From positions 1 to 25,808 of the forward strand of contig CAZGMJ010000072.1 in the NCBI GenBank assembly GCA_964526785.1: DNA of 25,808 nucleotides, in the 5' to 3' direction. Origin of the DNA: CAZGMJ01 sp964526785. GTDB taxonomy: Bacteria > Planctomycetota > Phycisphaerae > Sedimentisphaerales > Anaerobacaceae. The notes beneath the pieces are model-generated. The model had not been told where the DNA came from and searched no databases. It was given only the letters and a program-made list of their open reading frames with translations. A program made the translations under genes and the position numbers. This document shows, piece by piece, positions 22,622 through 25,808 of the stretch (positions within the stretch are counted from its first letter, which is position 1; every line of letters starts with the position of its first letter).

Positions 22622-23983
22622 ATGAGACGTTTGATATTCACGCTACTGACGGTCTTAGTTTTAGCCGGGGCGGCGCAGGCGAAGATCGATCTGGTGACGC
22701 TGCCTTCGCGGGAGACCGTGCAGTTGACGATATACAATTCGGCCGATCTGACGCTGGTTCGCGAGAGCAGAGGTTTGACGCTTAAGAAGGGGCGGAACGA
22801 TTTGCAGTTCTCCTGGGAGAATACGCTGATCGATCCGACGAGCCTGGCGATGATTCCCAAGGCGGATGCGGACAAGATCGATATTGCGGATCTGACGTTT
22901 CCGCCGCGGGTGAAGAATCTGGGGCTTTGGAACGTGCAGAGCGCAGTGTCGGGCATGGTGCCGGTGGAGATCAGCTATCTGACCAGCGGGCTTTCGTGGC
23001 GGGCGTTCTATATGGGGACGCTGACTGAGGATGAAAAGACGATGCGTTTGCAGGCGTATGTCCGCGTTACGAACAACTCGGGCGAGGATTATGCAGATGC
23101 GCAGACGCGGCTGATCGTGGGCAAGGTGCATATGCTCGACAGAATTGCAGAGCTGGCGCGGCGGCAGCATCCTTACGGCCGGCCGGGGCAGCCTATGCCG
23201 ATGGATGAATCATTGGAGGCGGAACGGGCACCTGTCAGAAGCTTGCGAGAAGAGGTTGCCGCAATAGCGGATGCGCCGGCGGCGGCAGCGCCATCCCGAC
23301 GGAAAGAAGTCACGAAGGAAGGCCTGAGCGAGTACTTCCTGTATACGATCGAGGGGACCGAGACGATTGCGAACGGGTGGTCGAAACGGCTGCTGAGCTT
23401 CGAGGAAGAGGCGGTTCCCGTGGTGAATCTCTACAAGTTCGAGCAGGAGCGGTACGGCGATTCGGTCGTGCGGTTTCTGAGCTTTGCCAACGACGAGGAG
23501 CACGAACTGGGCGATACTCCCATCCCGGGCGGCCTGCTGAAGGTGTATCGCGATGTCGGGCAGGGCGGCCATCTGTCGTATACGGGGCAGTCGTCGTTCA
23601 AGTACATTCCCGTGGACGAAGACGTCGAGTTGAATCTGGGAGCGGTGGCCGATGTGATCGTCGAGCCGAAGCTGATGGACTACAAGACCGAGAACTACCG
23701 CTTCGACAGAGACGGCAACGTGTCGGGCTGGGACGAGGTCCGTACGTTCGAGATTGAGGCGCGCAACACACGGGATATCCCGGTCAAGGTCGAGATCAAG
23801 CGGAACTTTGTCACCCAGTACTGGACGCTGAGCAAGAGCGGTGATTTCGACGGCTTCGAGCAGGAAGATTACGACACGGTTGAGTTCACGCTGGAATTGC
23901 AGCCGGAGACGAGCAAGACGTTCGGCTACACGCTTCGGACGTATCTTGGAAGGCGCCAAGACGACTGGCGGGCCGCGCAGTGA
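22622..23983 (+). CDS. Secreted DUF4139-type protein (paralog 6, type B)
   Basis: A 453-residue exported protein: signal peptide MRRLIFTLLTVLVLAGAAQA before KIDLVTLPSRE. It is closest to the gene at 15775: the stretch from KIDLVTLPSR to VGKVH is nearly the same in both, and DNA blocks such as that encoding KIDLVTLPSR are identical. The insert is Ala/Glu/Arg-rich. ATG 22622 has GAAGGAG upstream. It is the last gene of the plus-strand cluster and faces a convergent membrane gene 33 bp away; I saw no terminator hairpin between them. Confidence 0.87.
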   Translation: MRRLIFTLLTVLVLAGAAQAKIDLVTLPSRETVQLTIYNSADLTLVRESRGLTLKKGRNDLQFSWENTLIDPTSLAMIPKADADKIDIADLTFPPRVKNLGLWNVQSAVSGMVPVEISYLTSGLSWRAFYMGTLTEDEKTMRLQAYVRVTNNSGEDYADAQTRLIVGKVHMLDRIAELARRQHPYGRPGQPMPMDESLEAERAPVRSLREEVAAIADAPAAAAPSRRKEVTKEGLSEYFLYTIEGTETIANGWSKRLLSFEEEAVPVVNLYKFEQERYGDSVVRFLSFANDEEHELGDTPIPGGLLKVYRDVGQGGHLSYTGQSSFKYIPVDEDVELNLGAVADVIVEPKLMDYKTENYRFDRDGNVSGWDEVRTFEIEARNTRDIPVKVEIKRNFVTQYWTLSKSGDFDGFEQEDYDTVEFTLELQPETSKTFGYTLRTYLGRRQDDWRAAQ

Positions 23984-24016
23984 TCGGATACGGCACGAAG
24001 CCCTGCGTCGCTGCGA

Positions 24017-24970
24017 TCAATACGTAGCGGGTTGCGGCTGCGGTTCGACTGCGGTTAAGACGTCGTACGACGGGCCGTACTGCTGGAGGTAGTACAGGGG
24101 GTACGCCCGGTCGAATACGAGTATAGGCAGATAGAGCACGGTGCCGATGTACGGAATTGCCAGTATGCAGGCGGCGCAGCAGCAGGTGGCGCAGACGATG
24201 AGCATGGTCATAACGCCGATCGCCATGGTGATGACGATTTTGAAGAGCACGTAGACAATAAAGCGGCCCTTGTTCGCTCCCAGTATCTGCATGAAGTCGC
24301 CCCAGGCGGCGGTGCAGGTTTGCGTGCGCATGAACATGATGGGGACGACGAAGTCCTTGGTGAACAGCGCCACGACGGCAAGGCAGATCGCGATTGCCAC
24401 AAATGCCATGAACAGCATGGCAGCGCCGACGATTCCACCGACGGCGGCCTGGCCGGCCTGCACCATTGCGAATATCAGCCATCCCACGAAGACCATGGGG
24501 CAGAGGACGCCGAAGATTCCGATGACGTGCAGTATGAGGCGAAATGCGAACAGGCTGTTGCCCTGTTTGGAGAACTTATGCCAGGGGACTTTCACTTCGG
24601 CCTTGTTCAGGGCGACGCAATGGAGGAACATGAACCGGCCACGACTGCTCAGCCAGACCACGAGCAGCCAAATCGCTATTGCCAGGAACACCAGGAAGAC
24701 GGCCAGCGGTATGAGCCAGGCGATATTGGCCGCGGCGAAGTTGCGCAGATCATTGAACATCTGCCCCGGATTGGCTTGGCCGTGGCCGCCACCCGGGGGC
24801 GAACCGCCTCCGCCGTTGCCTCCGCCGCCCTGACCGAGATAGGCCAGCCAGGCGGTAAAACCTATGACGAACCATTTGCCCAGATCGAAGGGGCGGAAGA
24901 GGACGGTCTTAACCCGCTCTATCGCGGGGGTCAGGGGTTCGACGACGCTGACGTATTGCTCGGGACTCAT
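24017..24970 (-). CDS. Polytopic membrane protein, DUF7544-like
   Basis: A 317-residue integral membrane protein with about six hydrophobic segments: LGKWFVIGFTAWLAYLG, the AWLIPLAVFLVF helix, the ILHVIGIFGVLCPMVF helix, a long GIVGAAMLFMAF stretch, the VLFKIVITMAIGVMTML helix, and a Cys-rich VCATCCCAACILAIPYI segment. After the first helix comes a Gly-rich loop (about 47-65). The start MSPEQYVSVVEPLTPAIERVKTVLF and the pattern resemble DUF7544-type proteins of unknown function. Its start overlaps the DUF2752 stop by ATGA, so it is translationally coupled as the third gene of the minus-strand operon. Confidence 0.75.
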   Translation of the reverse strand: MSPEQYVSVVEPLTPAIERVKTVLFRPFDLGKWFVIGFTAWLAYLGQGGGGNGGGGSPPGGGHGQANPGQMFNDLRNFAAANIAWLIPLAVFLVFLAIAIWLLVVWLSSRGRFMFLHCVALNKAEVKVPWHKFSKQGNSLFAFRLILHVIGIFGVLCPMVFVGWLIFAMVQAGQAAVGGIVGAAMLFMAFVAIAICLAVVALFTKDFVVPIMFMRTQTCTAAWGDFMQILGANKGRFIVYVLFKIVITMAIGVMTMLIVCATCCCAACILAIPYIGTVLYLPILVFDRAYPLYYLQQYGPSYDVLTAVEPQPQPATY

Positions 24971-25362
24971 AGAATCAGTCCTCCCAGATAAACGAACCAG
25001 TTGACGAAGATCGCCACTATTAGTAGTACGCCCAGGGCGAGGCCATATTTCACGAATTTTTGGTTGGGCCGTCTCGGTGCAATCGCCAGGGCGTATGCTC
25101 TATAGGGGATCTGCAGGCAGCAGAAGGCGAATATGGCGGGTCCGAGCGCATGAAAGGCGAATGCGCGGGCGAGGTGACCGTGGGCCATCATGGAGAAGGA
25201 ACGGGTCAGGCCGCAGAGGGCGCACTTGATGCCGAATCGGCTGTGGAGGGCGCAGGTCGAGGGCCATTTCCAGCCGAAGAGGCAGAGGCCGTCGTCAGCG
25301 TACTGAAGCAGCAGGCCGCCCAGTACGGCCGTCAGGCACAATATCAGGACGATGTGATGCAC
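24967..25362 (-). CDS. DUF2752 family membrane protein
   Basis: A 131-residue membrane protein with about three hydrophobic segments and the DUF2752 hallmark C-x2-CGLTR (here CALCGLTRS, about residues 47-55) preceded by FGIKCALC. Family members are small inner-membrane proteins of unknown role. It has about 34 bp to the upstream gene and overlaps the downstream membrane gene by 4 bp, so the three genes form an operon. Confidence 0.85.
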   Translation of the reverse strand: MHHIVLILCLTAVLGGLLLQYADDGLCLFGWKWPSTCALHSRFGIKCALCGLTRSFSMMAHGHLARAFAFHALGPAIFAFCCLQIPYRAYALAIAPRRPNQKFVKYGLALGVLLIVAIFVNWFVYLGGLIL

Positions 25363-25396
25363 TTTTCGGCATCCTCGAATAGCCTGCGGTCAGCGG

Positions 25397-25657
25397 CTAC
25401 GGCGCGTTTCGCATGGCCTTCAGTTCTCGCACTTCCTTGAGTACGGGCCAGTCGGCGAAGGCAAGATAGAACATGATAATGATGTTCGCGATCGGGACGA
25501 GAATCAACAGGCCCAGAGCCCAGCTAAAACCCGCCTTCGAGAATATCTTGCAGAAGACCAACACGTACAGAAGTGTGACCAGCAGCCCTATGAGCCCTGC
25601 AATAAGGAACATTGCGCCGGCGACCAGTGGGGCTACGTCTGCTCCAGAAGATTGCAT
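25397..25657 (-). CDS. Small membrane protein with two helices
   Basis: An 86-residue protein: short polar N-terminus, a strongly hydrophobic helix (AGAMFLIAGLIGLLVTLLYV), a loop KIFSKAGFSWALG, and a second helix (LLILVPIANIIIMFYLAFADW), ending with a charged tail. The pattern resembles small membrane proteins of the DUF5684 or DUF805 kind but I cannot place it firmly. ATG 25657 is chosen because AAGGAG lies at good distance; an upstream frame to 25741 adds an unrelated basic segment. First gene of the minus-strand operon. Confidence 0.7.
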   Translation of the reverse strand: MQSSGADVAPLVAGAMFLIAGLIGLLVTLLYVLVFCKIFSKAGFSWALGLLILVPIANIIIMFYLAFADWPVLKEVRELKAMRNAP

Positions 25658-25712
25658 CTTGCGTCTCCTTAAAGTTGGATCATTCAATCCTTTGCTACAT
25701 ACGTTCATTCGT

Positions 25713-25741
25713 ATCGTATCGCGCCGCGGAAGCCTGCACAA
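25713..25741 (-). promoter_or_regulatory. Candidate promoter of the membrane protein operon
   Basis: On the minus strand TTGTGC (25741-25736), 17 bp spacer, TACGAT (25718-25713), about 55 bp before the ATG at 25657. Confidence 0.4.
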
Positions 25742-25778
25742 GAGTACATATGGTCAGGGCAATCGCATGAAAAGAAAG

Positions 25779-25795
25779 TGTGAGGAAATCTCACA
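25779..25795. promoter_or_regulatory. Palindrome TGTGAG-GAAAT-CTCACA, possible activator site
   Basis: A perfect 6-bp inverted repeat with 5-bp spacer, about 40 bp upstream of the candidate -35. It resembles a CRP/FNR-family site, but the spacing between GTGA and TCAC is seven rather than six. The same GTGA-7-TCAC spacing occurs at 4894-4908. Confidence 0.35.
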
Positions 25796-25808
25796 ATGTT
25801 AAAATAGA

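Overview
The window looks like a chromosomal segment of a GC-rich Planctomycetota bacterium, probably Phycisphaerae/Sedimentisphaerales-like. That placement is an inference from gene content: Tat-exported Gfo/Idh/MocA oxidoreductase, secreted GH27 galactosidase with an NPCBM domain, isochorismatase-ThuA fusion, and an ECF sigma factor next to a ZAS anti-sigma fusion. No rRNA, tRNA, CRISPR array, transposase or phage gene was seen.

Layout. (1) 321-1832 (+): an ABC-F type ATPase. (2) 2160-6915 (minus strand): two paralogous transcription units. Each has a TTGACA-18 bp-TAC[A/T]GT promoter, an unusually long leader (about 1.2 and 1.6 kb), one small secreted protein of an unrecognised family (mature N-terminus HPxWGVTT), and a 3' hairpin. 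The leaders share a 12-bp hairpin with a self-complementary loop (3 copies), paired GGA-loop hairpins 20 nt apart, a 12-nt perfect complement of the 16S rRNA 3' end followed by a 4-codon ORF, and short ORFs behind strong Shine-Dalgarno (SD) sites. (3) 7070-13085 (+): a carbohydrate cluster of SDR dehydrogenase, GH27 alpha-galactosidase, isochorismatase-ThuA fusion and Gfo/Idh/MocA oxidoreductase. (4) 13293-23983 (+): a tightly packed cluster starting with an ECF sigma factor and an anti-sigma factor whose outer part is a DUF4139-type domain. Four secreted paralogs of that outer domain, one divergent relative and one carboxypeptidase-regulatory-like repeat protein follow. (5) 24017-25657 (minus strand): three overlapping or closely spaced membrane protein genes, including a DUF2752 protein.

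How the genes may work together. Region 3 can be read as exo-galactosidase release of galactose outside the cytoplasm, followed by oxidation by the SDR and Gfo/Idh enzymes; the isochorismatase-ThuA protein has no clear substrate. Region 4 looks like an envelope-stress or surface-assembly regulon in which the anti-sigma factor carries the same fold as the exported products of its own operon, so the operon could sense its products by homotypic contact (inference).

The most novel part is region 2. Several hairpins there pair fully only on the minus strand, because plus-strand A-C mismatches become G-U pairs, which argues for structured minus-strand RNA. Repeated ACA-NGGA-NGU-like hairpins point to regulation by, or sequestration of, a CsrA/RsmE-family protein.
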